A stretch of DNA of 11,314 bases from contig CAKPZC010000068.1 of assembly GCA_934203355.1 (NCBI GenBank), positions 1 through 11,314 of the forward strand, given 5' to 3'. The DNA comes from an uncultured Prevotella sp. Its GTDB lineage: Bacteria; Bacteroidota; Bacteroidia; Bacteroidales; Bacteroidaceae. The position numbers and the translations under genes were made by a program. The notes below the pieces were generated by a model that saw only the letters and a program-made list of their open reading frames with translations, did not search any database and was not told where the DNA came from. Positions 1-8,129 of this stretch are shown one piece after another (positions within the stretch are counted from its first letter, which is position 1; every line of letters starts with the position of its first letter).

Positions 1-254
1 CCAAAAACTGGGTTACAGAACGAACCAAAACGCTTAGGAAAGTGAGCTAAATTTGGTACAACGAACTGGACACCCTAGTAATTAACTCAAATTTATAAAC
101 TGTATTCTATAATTATCTTATCTAATTTTATAGCATGCTTGTTTGCTTCTTGCAAATAAGCATGCTACAAAGTTATGAATTTTGAACAATATATGCAAAT
201 CTTATGCGAAAAAAAAACTTTTTTTATGTTTTTCTTTTAAACCACCTTAGCTGG
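1..254. other. AT-rich stretch with no recognisable gene
   Basis: I see no complete gene here. Two short open frames run in from the left edge on the plus strand. One ends at position 45 (reading PKTGLQNEPKRLGK, then TGA) and one at position 50 (reading KNWVTERTKTLRKVS, then TAA). Either could be the tail of a gene beyond the window, but neither is long enough to recognise. From about position 60 the sequence is AT-rich and holds a long inverted repeat (131-167). A run of nine A and seven T separated by one C (209-225) follows, and then the small hairpin overlapping the end of the epimerase gene. Confidence 0.5.
131..167. repeat. Inverted repeat, 16-bp stem with 5-nt loop
   Basis: The left arm 131-146 (TAGCATGCTTGTTTGC) pairs with the right arm 152-167 over 16 positions. 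The only deviation is a G-T pair at 141/157, and the loop is TTCTT. No T-run follows on either strand, so it is not a standard intrinsic terminator. The stem includes the palindrome GCATGC. It lies about 90 nt past the end of the epimerase gene and could be an mRNA 3' structure, a protein-binding site, or a border of something to the left. Confidence 0.7.
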
Positions 255-256
255 TT
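209..256 (-). terminator. Weak candidate terminator of the porQ-cmk-epimerase group
   Basis: On the minus strand a 5-bp stem (240-244 with 252-256) overlaps the epimerase stop codon. About 15 nt later an A7-G-T9 tract follows (225 down to 209). The stem is short and the T-run is not directly attached, so this is only a candidate. No better terminator is visible for this transcript inside the window. Confidence 0.3.
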
Positions 257-1133
257 ATTCACCTATGCGTATGATGTATTCGCTCATAAACGAAGCTCCC
301 GGCTGCAAGTGGTTCATAAGATACTTGTCGCGGAATTGTCCCTTATATTCATAGCGGTCGTGCACTCCATACCATGGTTCAAGACAGATGAATGGTGCGT
401 TCTTGCCATAGGGTGTCCATATTCCCACGCAGGGAGTGTTGAAGCTTACAGTTACCACTGGACGCGCGTCCTTGGGGTCGAGTATTTCTATTGAGTGAAT
501 CTGGCAATGGTCCACAACGATGGCGTCGTCCTTGAATGTCTCTTCAGTAAAGGGCATCAGTCCTCCTTCGAGAGTGGGCAGTGGATAGCGGTCGTCGGTG
601 ATGCAGCCCTCGTGATTGCCGTATATGCGGTCGATGTTGCCAGTGTTGTCGAAGCGCAGTACACCCTTGATAGGTTCGCCCTCGCTCACTCCCGGCAGGT
701 TGAATGCAGGATGAGCTCCAATCTGGAAGTGTATCTCGCGCGAGTCGGTGTTATGCACATGCCATATCACGTGTATCTCGTTCTTCACGAGTTTGTAGGT
801 GACGGTCAGCATGAAGTGATATGGATACTGTCGCAGTGTGTGCTCCGTGTCCGATAGGATATAGGTCACGCTGGTAGGCGATTGTTTCAGTATGCGGAAG
901 TTCATATCGCGAGCAAAGCCGTGTCTTCCCAGTTGATACACCTCGCCTTCTGTGCGATAGGTGCCTTTCCACAGTCCACACACGATGGGGAATAGTAGCG
1001 GTGAGCGTCGTCCCCAGTAGCGGTCGTCGCCCTGCCATAGATATTCTTTGCCTTCGTCGTCCTTGATACTCTGAAGTTCGGCTCCAAGGTCGGATACTTC
1101 AACTGTCAATAGTTCGTTTTGCAGTTTTTCCAT
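255..1133 (-). CDS. Aldose 1-epimerase family protein (LacX-like)
   Basis: A 292-residue cytoplasmic protein with no signal peptide. It resembles the galactose mutarotase-like superfamily, in particular the LacX-type branch, which interconverts alpha and beta anomers of sugars or sugar phosphates. Visible landmarks are HGFAR at residues 71-75, GAHPAFN at 139-145 (the second conserved histidine, H141) and CLEPWYG at 250-256, whose E252 sits where the catalytic base of the family lies. The length suits the family. The frame stays open for 33 more codons upstream, but that extension would overlap the end of cmk. The ATG at 1133 begins MEKLQNELL, a typical family N-terminus, so I chose it. It lies 43 nt after cmk on the same strand and is probably read from the same transcript. 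The exact sugar substrate cannot be told. Confidence 0.88.
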   Translation of the reverse strand: MEKLQNELLTVEVSDLGAELQSIKDDEGKEYLWQGDDRYWGRRSPLLFPIVCGLWKGTYRTEGEVYQLGRHGFARDMNFRILKQSPTSVTYILSDTEHTLRQYPYHFMLTVTYKLVKNEIHVIWHVHNTDSREIHFQIGAHPAFNLPGVSEGEPIKGVLRFDNTGNIDRIYGNHEGCITDDRYPLPTLEGGLMPFTEETFKDDAIVVDHCQIHSIEILDPKDARPVVTVSFNTPCVGIWTPYGKNAPFICLEPWYGVHDRYEYKGQFRDKYLMNHLQPGASFMSEYIIRIGE

Positions 1134-1176
1134 AGTGTTTTTTTTGACGTTTATCAGTTGTTTGTTTGGCTTTGTT

Positions 1177-1869
1177 CTATTCTTTTGTTCTCTCCTTGAA
1201 TATGTCCATGAGCCATTTCTTCTGTTCGGCAATGGTCAGTTGGCTGTTGTCGAGCACCAGTGCGTCGTCGGCTTGGCGCAGTGGTGAAGTCTCGCGGTGG
1301 GTATCGATATAGTCGCGTTCCTCCACGTTCTTCAGAATGTCGTCATAGTTGGCTGGCATGCCCTTGGCTTGCAGTTCCTTGAAGCGTCGCTGTGCTCTAA
1401 TCTCGGCTGTTGCGGTCACGAATATCTTCAGTTCGGCGTTGGGGAACACCACGGTGCCTATGTCGCGACCGTCCATCACGATGCCCTTCTCCTTGCCCAT
1501 TGCCTGCTGTTGCTCCACGAGTTTGGCGCGCACAAAAGGCAGTGCAGCCACAGGGCTAACGTGTTGCGACACCTCAAGCGAGCGTATTTCCTTCTCAACC
1601 ACCTCGCCGTTGAGGCATGTCTCGGGTTTGCCGGTCTCTGTGTCGATTTTGAACGAAATGCTCACTTCGGGTAGCATTTGCTCCAGTCGATCTGTGTCGA
1701 TGTCGCCGTTGTCGCCAAACAGTCTGTTGCGCATAGCAAACAGCGTCACCGCGCGATACATAGCGCCCGTGTCCACATAGATGTAACCAATTTCGCATGC
1801 AAGATCCTTTGCCATAGTGCTTTTTCCGCACGATGAGTAGCCGTCGATGGCTATCACAATTTTTTTCAT
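1177..1869 (-). CDS. cmk: (d)CMP kinase (cytidylate kinase)
   Basis: A 230-residue cytoplasmic kinase that phosphorylates CMP and dCMP with ATP in pyrimidine nucleotide salvage and recycling. The P-loop GYSSCGKST is at residues 10-18, YVDTGAMYR at 31-39 and the CMP-binding [11 protein letters not shown] at 133-143. The lid/NMP region [13 protein letters not shown] is at 185-197. All of these are typical of bacterial Cmk, and the length is normal (about 225-230). The ATG at 1869 is the only sensible start because the P-loop follows at once. It starts 8 nt after the porQ stop, which implies co-transcription from the porQ promoter. No Shine-Dalgarno is seen, only an A/T-rich leader, as usual in Bacteroidetes. 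Confidence 0.97.
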   Translation of the reverse strand: MKKIVIAIDGYSSCGKSTMAKDLACEIGYIYVDTGAMYRAVTLFAMRNRLFGDNGDIDTDRLEQMLPEVSISFKIDTETGKPETCLNGEVVEKEIRSLEVSQHVSPVAALPFVRAKLVEQQQAMGKEKGIVMDGRDIGTVVFPNAELKIFVTATAEIRAQRRFKELQAKGMPANYDDILKNVEERDYIDTHRETSPLRQADDALVLDNSQLTIAEQKKWLMDIFKERTKE

Positions 1870-1877
1870 ATCGTTTT

Positions 1878-2834
1878 TTATATGTTGAATGCTGCGTTTA
1901 TAATCAGTGATGAGCTCGATACATGGTATTTGCCGTAGGCGATGTTCACCTTGAAGCGTTCGAGATTCAATCCGCCACCGAGCGATAAGCCTGCTCCATG
2001 CGAGCTTTTGCCATCGTTGTTTTCAATCCCCATCTCGTCGGCGCGTCTGAAGTTGTAGCCGGCTCCTATCCAGAAGGCTTGAGCCAGCGATAGGTCTACG
2101 CCCACCACGAGATGGTTTACGAATCGGTAGTTCCAGTGGTTCAAGTCCACCAGTGTTGCCGATACCCTGAACGGTGTGTGCTCAAATCGTTTGCTTACTC
2201 CCGCCTGTAGGTCGAGCGGCATCGGCTCGTAGTCGTCGTTGTATGCCTTCAGTTGTCCGCCTAGGTTCTTAGCCACGAGCGACATGGAGAGGTCGGCGTC
2301 GGGGTCATAGTAGTTGATTCCGAGGTCGAAGCCCACCCCCAGACTGTTGTAGTCGCCGATATATGATGCCACCATTTTCATGCTTATGCCTCCGGCTATA
2401 CGTTCGCTCAGCATATACGAGAAATATCCTGCCACGGCAATGTCCTTGACAGAGAAGTCGCCCATTTGTGTGCCGTTCTCGTCAGTCTGGCGCATTGAGC
2501 CATAGTTCATAAACTGTCCGCTTGCTGCCCACGATGCCTTGTCGCCCACATTGCGGTTGAACGACGCGCTTGCCGTGGTGGCTCCTTGCATGTAGCTCAT
2601 AAATCCCAGTCCTATGGTGCGGTCGCTCACCGACGACAGCAGTGCGGGATTGTTGAACATCAGCGCGGCGTCGTCTTCGATGAGTGTGGTGTTGTCGCCG
2701 CCCAATGCGGCAGCGTGTGCGCTCACTGGAAGTCGCAGGAAGTTGTATGCCGTCTGGCTCTCCTGTGCCTTTGTGTCGATGGCGAGCCAAGCCATGGTGA
2801 GCAGCAGTAATATGATGTATCTTTTCATTCTCAT
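1878..2834 (-). CDS. porQ: Type IX secretion system protein PorQ
   Basis: A 318-residue predicted outer membrane beta-barrel of the PorV/PorQ family. In Porphyromonas gingivalis, PorQ holds PorZ at the cell surface in the attachment complex that sorts T9SS cargo and fixes it to A-LPS. A signal peptide occupies about residues 1-23, with likely cleavage TKA|QE. It is followed by the family hallmark [18 protein letters not shown] at 31-48 and the NNPALLS motif at 61-67. Alternating hydrophobic strands continue to the C-terminal IINAAFNI. Two in-frame ATGs (2834 and 2828) are both possible; the second would begin MKRYII. The gene is first in a group with cmk and the epimerase. Its presence suggests the organism has a T9SS, but no other T9SS gene is in the window. 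Confidence 0.9.
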   Translation of the reverse strand: MRMKRYIILLLLTMAWLAIDTKAQESQTAYNFLRLPVSAHAAALGGDNTTLIEDDAALMFNNPALLSSVSDRTIGLGFMSYMQGATTASASFNRNVGDKASWAASGQFMNYGSMRQTDENGTQMGDFSVKDIAVAGYFSYMLSERIAGGISMKMVASYIGDYNSLGVGFDLGINYYDPDADLSMSLVAKNLGGQLKAYNDDYEPMPLDLQAGVSKRFEHTPFRVSATLVDLNHWNYRFVNHLVVGVDLSLAQAFWIGAGYNFRRADEMGIENNDGKSSHGAGLSLGGGLNLERFKVNIAYGKYHVSSSSLIINAAFNI

Positions 2835-2848
2835 TTGTTGATATGGTG

Positions 2849-2856
2849 CAAAGTTA
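2849..2856 (-). promoter_or_regulatory. Promoter -7 box (TAACTTTG) of the porQ group
   Basis: On the minus strand TAACTTTG matches the Bacteroidetes primary-sigma -7 consensus TAnnTTTG. It would give a very short leader of roughly 10 nt before the porQ ATG. No clear -33 TTTG is seen, and that region falls inside the terminator hairpin of the upstream transporter gene. Confidence 0.65.
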
Positions 2857-2858
2857 AT

Positions 2859-2912
2859 AAAAAAGGTTCACATCGTTATCCTTATTATAATAGAATAACG
2901 ATGTGAACCTTT
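2859..2912 (-). terminator. Intrinsic terminator of the SulP gene
   Basis: A perfect 18-bp inverted repeat (2862-2879 with 2895-2912) has a 15-nt AT-rich loop. On the minus strand it is followed by six T (2864-2859). It lies about 50 nt past the SulP stop codon, so it should end that transcript. The U-tract is only 2 nt from the -7 box of porQ. Confidence 0.85.
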
Positions 2913-2960
2913 ATTTATTGTGTCAGTGGCTTCCGCCTTGTGTGTTGGGCGGTGGTGTTT

Positions 2961-4631
2961 TTATTTTATTATCTCCTTGGCGCGTTCCAGTGCTAGGTTG
3001 ATGTGGCTGCAGATGTTCTTCTCGCCGAGCAGGTCGTAGAACTTTGCCTTTTGCAATTGGCTATGCACCTTTTCGCTCACACCCGAGAGCACCACTTCTA
3101 TGCCATCGTTCTTGCTCATTAGGCATAGGTTGGTGAGGTTGTGTATGCCAGTAGAGTCGACAAATGGCACCTTACGCATGCGTATGATGCGCACTTTTGG
3201 GCGGTCGCCAAAGGTTGCCATTATCTCCTCAAACTTATTGCCAGCTCCGAAGAAGTAGGGACCATTAATCTCGTAGACTTCTACGCCTTGTGGGATGGTG
3301 AGGTGCTCAAGGTTGCCCTTCACCATGTCCGACTCCTCGTTAATCTCGTCCATAATCACCTTCACGTCGGTGGTCTCTGCCATACGCTTCATGAAGAGCA
3401 GGCAGGCAATGATGAGTCCCACCTCAATAGCTATGGTGAGGTCGAAGATGATGGTCAGGAAGAAGGTGATGAGTAGCACCGTCACGTCGCTCTTGGGATT
3501 CTTCATCAGTGCCACAAACGAGCGCCATCCGCACATGCCATACGAAACAATCACCAGCACGCCTGCAAGACAAGCCATTGGGATGTATTTGGCAAGGGGC
3601 ATGAAGAATAGGAATATGAGTAGCAACACAATGGCGTGGATGATGCCTGCAATTGGTGTGCGTCCGCCGTTGTTGATGTTGGTCATTGTGCGGGCTATGG
3701 CTCCTGTGGCTGGGATGCCTCCGAAGAGAGGTGAGGCAAGGTTGGCTACGCCTTGGGCTATCAGCTCGGTGTTGGAGTTGTGGTGGTCGCCTATCACACC
3801 GTCGGCTACGGTTGCCGATAGCAGCGACTCTATGGCTCCGAGCACAGCTATTGTCATGGCGGGAGCCACAAGACTCTTTATCGTTTCCCACGACATAGCT
3901 GGAACCTGTACGGCGGGAATGGCATTGCTCACGTTGAAGCGGTCGCCAATGGTCTCGATCGAGGTCACACCGCAGTAGTTCTTAAGTAGCAGCGCGGCTA
4001 TCGTCATCACGATAATGGCAACGAGCGAGCCAGGAATCTTCTTGCTGAACTTGGGAGTTATGGCTATGATGACTACGCTCACTATGCCCACCAGCGAGCA
4101 CCATAGGTCGGCGGTTGAGAAGTTGGCTATGTAGCAGCCCCATTTTTCAATGAAGTCCGACGGCACCGACTCGATGGTGAGTCCGAAGAGGTCCTTGATT
4201 TGGGTGGTGAAGATGGTCACGGCAATACCGCTTGTGAATCCCACTACAATGGGGTAGGGGATGTATTTGATGATAGTTCCGAGTTTTAGCACTCCAAACA
4301 TGATGAGGAACACTCCTGCCATTAGCGTGGCTATGGTTAGTCCTTCAAGCCCGTATTTCTGTATGATGCCGTAGATGATGATGATGAAAGCTCCCGTGGG
4401 ACCTCCAATCTGCACCTTGCTGCCTCCGAGCAGCGAGATTATAAATCCAGCTACAATGGCTGTGATGATACCTTTCTCGGGAGTCACACCCGAGGCAATA
4501 CCGAAGGCGATGGCGAGGGGCAGGGCGACAATGCCCACAATAATGCCCGCCATGAGGTCGCTCATGAACGTCTTCTTGTCATACGACTTTAGAGTCGTGA
4601 ACAGTTGGGGTTTGAAATCAATTGCTTTCAT
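2961..4631 (-). CDS. SulP family inorganic anion transporter with STAS domain
   Basis: A 556-residue inner membrane protein. Residues about 20-415 form the SulP transport core with many hydrophobic helices. Motifs include ALPLAIAFGIASG at 36-48, GGPTGAF at 76-82 and the GGIPATGAIARTMTNINNGGRTP stretch around 304-326. Residues about 447-553 form a cytoplasmic STAS domain with the VDSTG loop at 491-495, the position of the anti-sigma-antagonist phosphoserine. SulP proteins move sulfate, bicarbonate or dicarboxylates by ion symport, and the substrate cannot be read from this sequence. The open frame extends 40 codons upstream, but that segment covers the promoter and lacks family similarity, so I start at MKAIDFKPQ (4631). 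It is monocistronic, with its own promoter and terminator. Confidence 0.93.
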   Translation of the reverse strand: MKAIDFKPQLFTTLKSYDKKTFMSDLMAGIIVGIVALPLAIAFGIASGVTPEKGIITAIVAGFIISLLGGSKVQIGGPTGAFIIIIYGIIQKYGLEGLTIATLMAGVFLIMFGVLKLGTIIKYIPYPIVVGFTSGIAVTIFTTQIKDLFGLTIESVPSDFIEKWGCYIANFSTADLWCSLVGIVSVVIIAITPKFSKKIPGSLVAIIVMTIAALLLKNYCGVTSIETIGDRFNVSNAIPAVQVPAMSWETIKSLVAPAMTIAVLGAIESLLSATVADGVIGDHHNSNTELIAQGVANLASPLFGGIPATGAIARTMTNINNGGRTPIAGIIHAIVLLLIFLFFMPLAKYIPMACLAGVLVIVSYGMCGWRSFVALMKNPKSDVTVLLITFFLTIIFDLTIAIEVGLIIACLLFMKRMAETTDVKVIMDEINEESDMVKGNLEHLTIPQGVEVYEINGPYFFGAGNKFEEIMATFGDRPKVRIIRMRKVPFVDSTGIHNLTNLCLMSKNDGIEVVLSGVSEKVHSQLQKAKFYDLLGEKNICSHINLALERAKEIIK

Positions 4632-4691
4632 CCTCGATAAATTAGTGATGTAAAAAATGAATATAAAACTATAGTTACCTGTAAACTTTTG

Positions 4692-4722
4692 CAAAATTAA
4701 GCATTTTTTAGCAGGTGACAAA
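4692..4722 (-). promoter_or_regulatory. Promoter of the SulP gene (TTTG, 19 nt, TAATTTTG)
   Basis: On the minus strand the -33 box TTTG (4722-4719) is separated by 19 nt from the -7 box TAATTTTG (4699-4692). This is a full match to the Bacteroidetes promoter pattern. It predicts a leader of about 55 nt and argues against the upstream-extended start. A GAGG directly touching the ATG is too close to act as a ribosome binding site. Confidence 0.75.
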
Positions 4723-4830
4723 ATAAAAGTTAAAGTTTTATTTCCTCTCATTCAACTAAATCAAGGGCTATAATTATACAACTTTAGCAAGTTGAACACA
4801 TAACAGGCTTTTTATATCAACTTTTTGTTG

Positions 4831-4838
4831 TAACTTTG
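4831..4838 (+). promoter_or_regulatory. Promoter -7 box (TAACTTTG) of the TonB operon
   Basis: TAACTTTG matches TAnnTTTG and lies about 30 nt before the GTG start of the TonB-family gene. The -33 region is only T-rich (CTTTTT near 4808). It is divergent from the SulP promoter about 110 nt away. A 6-bp inverted repeat, CAACTT-TAGC-AAGTTG (4779-4794), lies between the two promoters. Confidence 0.65.
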
Positions 4839-4868
4839 CAGATGTAAAATGTCAAATTCTAAAAAGAA

Positions 4869-5600
4869 GTGGAACAGAAGAAAACACAGCGTGCCGATTT
4901 GGAAAACAAGCGTCTCACGGGATTCTTGATAGGACTCGTAGTGGCGCTGTCGCTATTTCTATTAGCAATGGAGTATACCACTACTGATGGCACAAGCAAC
5001 GGCGATGCCGACAGGTTTGACGATATGTCGCAGGAGATGGATCTTATGCCAGCTCCCGACCGCACCGACATGGTGGCGGCTGTGCAGCTGCAAGCCAAGA
5101 AGGCTCCGGCTCAAAAGGTGAAGGTAGTGGACAAAAAATCGCACATGGAGAAACTCAACGACATCACAAAGATGCGTACTGTGGGCGAGGGTTCGGGTAC
5201 TGCCGATGGCAATGGGCTTGCCTCTGGCTCAAAGGATACTGATGCCGACGTGTTGCAGCCTGTGGCTGTGGACATGGGCGACAATCCTCTCAACTTCCGT
5301 GTTGTGGAGCAATTGCCCGAGTTTCCGGGCGGAATGGCTGCTTTAGTGAAATGGCTCACCGATAACTTGCGCTATCCACCGATAGCCAAAAGCCGGAGCT
5401 TGCAGGGACGTGTGGTGGTGAGTTTCATCATAAACCGCGACGGTTCGGTGAGCGATTTGAAACTCGCTAAGTCGGCACATCCACTGCTCGACAAGGAAGC
5501 CATGCGAGTGGCACGTATGATGCCAAGATGGAAACCTGGTATAGCCAACAACAAACCGTGCCGCACAATGTTTGCAATACCTATAGAATTCAGAATATAA
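4869..5600 (+). CDS. TonB family energy transducer
   Basis: A 243-residue protein anchored in the inner membrane and reaching through the periplasm to pass proton-motive energy to outer membrane transporters. The N-terminus MEQKKTQRADLENKR is the usual cytoplasmic start of Bacteroidetes TonB proteins. One membrane helix spans about residues 17-34. A charged and Gly/Ala-rich linker follows to about 140, and the TonB C-terminal domain spans about 148-243, with the YPP turn at 169-171 and RMMPRWKPG at 216-224. The start is GTG: an in-frame TAA sits 6 nt upstream, and the next ATG (residue 34) would cut off the membrane helix. The ATG at 4849 is out of frame. It is first in a four-gene operon, 15 nt before the prenyltransferase. 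Its partner receptor is unknown. Confidence 0.92.
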   Translation: MEQKKTQRADLENKRLTGFLIGLVVALSLFLLAMEYTTTDGTSNGDADRFDDMSQEMDLMPAPDRTDMVAAVQLQAKKAPAQKVKVVDKKSHMEKLNDITKMRTVGEGSGTADGNGLASGSKDTDADVLQPVAVDMGDNPLNFRVVEQLPEFPGGMAALVKWLTDNLRYPPIAKSRSLQGRVVVSFIINRDGSVSDLKLAKSAHPLLDKEAMRVARMMPRWKPGIANNKPCRTMFAIPIEFRI

Positions 5601-5615
5601 AAAATCAATTTAGAT

Positions 5616-6590
5616 ATGATTACAGCAGATGAAATACTGAAGCTTGTCAACGATTATCTTGACAAAATGCCCTACGACCGTAAACCTGCCTCGTTATACG
5701 ACCCGATACGCTACGTGTTGTCGATGGGGGGCAAGCGCATACGCCCTGTGCTGATGCTTCTTGCCTACAATATGTTTAAGGACGACCCCGAGACCATACT
5801 TATGCCGGCTTGTGCCCTCGAGACTTATCATAACTACACTCTCCTGCACGACGACCTTATGGACAATGCCGACCTGCGACGTGGACACATGACTGTTCAC
5901 AAAAAGTGGAATGCCAACACGGCAATACTTTCGGGCGACTCGATGCTGGTGCTTGCCTATCAGCGCATGGCACAGTGCGAACCCGCGAAAATGTCTCAAG
6001 TGCTCGGCGTGTTCACCGAGACCGCGCTTGAGATTGGCGAGGGACAACAGTATGATATGGACTTCGAGAACCGCGACGATGTGAAGGAAGAGGAGTATAT
6101 CGAGATGATACGCCTCAAGACAAGTGTGTTGCTTGCTTGTGCGCTGAAGATTGGAGCCATATTGGCAGGAGCATCGGCTGAGGATGCCGACAATCTCTAC
6201 CGCTTTGGTGAAAAGATAGGTTTGGCTTTTCAGTTGCAGGACGATTATCTCGATGTCTATGGTGACACCAGCGTGTTTGGCAAGGCTATAGGTGGCGACA
6301 TCACGTCCAACAAGAAGACTTATATGCTCATCAACGCTTTCAACCGCGCCAATCCCGACCAGCGCAAGGAACTTGAGCGTTGGGTGACAGTAAAGGACTT
6401 CTGTCGCGAGGAGAAAATCGCTGCTGTGACACGACTCTACAACGAGATTGGAATCGACCGCCTCGCACAAGACAAGATAGCACAATACTTCGACGAAAGC
6501 CGTGAGTATCTTGCAGCCGTTAGTCTGCCCGAGGAGCGCAAGGTGGAACTTACTGCCTATGCCCAGCGTATGATGAAACGCAAGTATTAG
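5616..6590 (+). CDS. Polyprenyl synthetase (short-chain trans-prenyl diphosphate synthase)
   Basis: A 324-residue soluble enzyme that condenses isopentenyl diphosphate with allylic diphosphates to give farnesyl or geranylgeranyl diphosphate, the precursors of quinone side chains and undecaprenyl carriers. The landmarks are GGKRIRP at residues 38-44, the first aspartate-rich motif DDLMD at 79-83 followed by LRRG at 87-90, GDSML at 107-111, the KT pair at 168-169 and the second motif DDYLD at 209-213 after FQLQ. A tyrosine (Y74) at the fifth position before the first motif, with no insertion inside it, is typical of short-chain products. Product length is therefore an inference. It has the normal family length and all metal-binding aspartates, and lies 15 nt after tonB in the same operon. 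Confidence 0.93.
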   Translation: MITADEILKLVNDYLDKMPYDRKPASLYDPIRYVLSMGGKRIRPVLMLLAYNMFKDDPETILMPACALETYHNYTLLHDDLMDNADLRRGHMTVHKKWNANTAILSGDSMLVLAYQRMAQCEPAKMSQVLGVFTETALEIGEGQQYDMDFENRDDVKEEEYIEMIRLKTSVLLACALKIGAILAGASAEDADNLYRFGEKIGLAFQLQDDYLDVYGDTSVFGKAIGGDITSNKKTYMLINAFNRANPDQRKELERWVTVKDFCREEKIAAVTRLYNEIGIDRLAQDKIAQYFDESREYLAAVSLPEERKVELTAYAQRMMKRKY

Positions 6591-6629
6591 TCAATTTTTA
6601 TTAATGATAATAATAGATAATAGTAGACC

Positions 6630-7328
6630 GTGCCTTACAGAAGATTCCCCAAGACCGACACTGCCCGACTGAATTCGCTCGACATATTGCTTGGCAACAA
6701 CGATGTTTATGCAGCCAATCGGCGGTTTATTGATATGGAGCTAATAGAAAATGCAAAGACTCTGCGTGGCAGATTGAAGACGCTGAGTAGCCAGTTTATG
6801 CTTGCCTATGAAGCCCAGATGCGCAACTACAAGCTTATTGCCAAACCGCAGAAGAATGTACATATGTATGTGGCGCATTTTATGAAGGTGCTCGGCATGT
6901 CGGTGGAGCGAGGCGAGATTAAGCGTGCTGCCTTGCACGACTACTATGGCATTGACGACTACGACGAGACTATGCGTCTGCTCCACAATTCGGATGACAT
7001 TTGCAGGCTCACACCACAGATTGTGGAGGGCGAAAAGAAACGTATTGCGGCTGGCGGACGTCCCGTGTATAATCCCACTATTGGTATGGTGGCTACTCAT
7101 TTCGACATCTTCCGCGACATATACGAGCAACAGATTATTCTTAACGACAAGGCTGAGCGCGCTCTCGGCGAACTGAAAGATTTGCGCAAGCAACTCGATG
7201 CTTTAGTGGTGGAGATATGGAATAGGGTGGAGGAGCACTTCGCCGAACTGCCTGCCGAGACTCGCTACGACGAGTGTCGCAAGTATGGATTGATTTATTA
7301 TTATCGTAAAGGAGAAAAGGAACAATGA
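6630..7328 (+). CDS. Conserved-looking protein of unknown function
   Basis: I do not recognise a named domain in this 232-residue protein. It has no signal peptide and no membrane segment, so it is probably cytoplasmic. It is rich in charged residues and helix-forming stretches. Residues about 175-210 look amphipathic and possibly coiled-coil. The start is GTG: CCT-TAC-AGA follows to give MPYRRFPKTDTARL. The 39-nt gap before it is a low-complexity TAA/TAG-rich run with stops in several frames, so no earlier start is available. Its stop overlaps the ATG of the TatD-family gene by 4 nt (ATGA), which suggests translational coupling. With the prenyltransferase 39 nt upstream it is clearly part of the operon, but that does not reveal its job. 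Base composition looks like that of its neighbours. Confidence 0.8.
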   Translation: MPYRRFPKTDTARLNSLDILLGNNDVYAANRRFIDMELIENAKTLRGRLKTLSSQFMLAYEAQMRNYKLIAKPQKNVHMYVAHFMKVLGMSVERGEIKRAALHDYYGIDDYDETMRLLHNSDDICRLTPQIVEGEKKRIAAGGRPVYNPTIGMVATHFDIFRDIYEQQIILNDKAERALGELKDLRKQLDALVVEIWNRVEEHFAELPAETRYDECRKYGLIYYYRKGEKEQ

Positions 7329-8104
7329 CTTTTATAGATACACACACGCATCTCGACGGAGAGGAGTTTGCCGACGACCTTGATGCCACTATGGAGCGTG
7401 CACGCGAAGCTGGCGTGGCAAAGGTGTTCATTCCTGCCATCAACTTGAAGTCGGTGGAGACGGTGCTTGCCACGTGCAGGCAATTTCCTGGATATGCCTA
7501 TCCAATGCTTGGACTGCATCCCGAGGATGTCGATGCCGACTGGAACCGGGTGCTCGACGAGATGGAGCATTATCTGCAACCAGGCAATCCGTTTATTGCT
7601 ATTGGCGAGGTGGGACTCGACTATTACTGGTCGCGCGAATTCGAGCGCGAACAGCTTATGGCGTTTGAGCGTCAGGTGGAGTGGTCGATTCAGACACGAC
7701 TGCCATTAATGATTCATTGCCGCAAAGGGCAGAACGAGATGGTGCGCATGCTGCAACATTACAAGGACGAACTGCCGGGAGGTGTGTTTCATTGTTTCAC
7801 GGGCAATGAGCGTGAGGCAGAGGAACTCTTGCAGTTCAACGGCTTTGCCCTCGGCATTGGTGGAGTGCTTACATTCAAGAAAAGCCATCTGCCCGAAGTG
7901 CTTCCAGCAGTTGTTCCACTAAGTCGTATTGTGCTCGAAACCGACTCTCCCTATATGGCTCCCGTGCCAATGCGTGGAAAACGCAACGAGAGTGCCTATG
8001 TGAAATATGTGCTTCATAAGGTTGCCGAGTGCTATGGGGTCGACGCTGAGCAAGTGGCCGAGCAGACAAATGAAACTGTCAGACGAATATTTCATATTGG
8101 TTAA
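7325..8104 (+). CDS. TatD family metal-dependent hydrolase
   Basis: A 259-residue cytoplasmic TIM-barrel amidohydrolase of the TatD type. Characterised members are Mg-dependent deoxyribonucleases with 3'-5' exonuclease or D-aminoacyl-tRNA-related activity. All metal ligands of the family are visible: H7 and H9 in DTHTHL, E95 in GEVGLDYYW, H131 in MIHCRKG, H156 in FHCFTGN and D207 in ETDSPYMAP. The length is typical (about 255-265). The ATG at 7325 overlaps the preceding stop by 4 nt and is directly followed by the first metal motif, so the start is firm. It is the last gene of the operon that begins with tonB. No terminator is seen before the tRNA-Ser promoter. Paralogues TatD and YcfH cannot be told apart here. 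Confidence 0.95.
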   Translation: MTFIDTHTHLDGEEFADDLDATMERAREAGVAKVFIPAINLKSVETVLATCRQFPGYAYPMLGLHPEDVDADWNRVLDEMEHYLQPGNPFIAIGEVGLDYYWSREFEREQLMAFERQVEWSIQTRLPLMIHCRKGQNEMVRMLQHYKDELPGGVFHCFTGNEREAEELLQFNGFALGIGGVLTFKKSHLPEVLPAVVPLSRIVLETDSPYMAPVPMRGKRNESAYVKYVLHKVAECYGVDAEQVAEQTNETVRRIFHIG

Positions 8105-8129
8105 CGAAATTTAAAATGAGGTGCCGGCT

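Noticed and set aside
1..50. Tail of a transposase at the left edge
   Set aside because: Two frames of about 15 codons end here, but neither is long or distinctive enough to name, and no insertion-sequence end is confirmed.
1134..1232. Thirty-three-residue N-terminal extension of the epimerase
   Set aside because: It overlaps the 3' end of cmk in another frame and precedes a good family-like start at 1133.
3295..3978. Plus-strand open frame opposite the SulP gene
   Set aside because: It is rich in Ser, Met and Pro and is an antisense shadow of membrane-helix codons, with no start signals.
4632..4751. Forty-residue N-terminal extension of the SulP protein
   Set aside because: It spans the TTTG-19-TAATTTTG promoter and is low in family character. 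The family N-terminus starts at 4631.
4849..4929. ATG at 4849 as the start of the TonB-family protein
   Set aside because: It is out of frame and its frame stops within 27 codons. The GTG at 4869 gives the conserved N-terminus and membrane helix.
5694..6485. Long minus-strand open frame opposite the prenyltransferase
   Set aside because: It is antisense to a gene with all catalytic motifs, and its translation shows no domain and no promoter.
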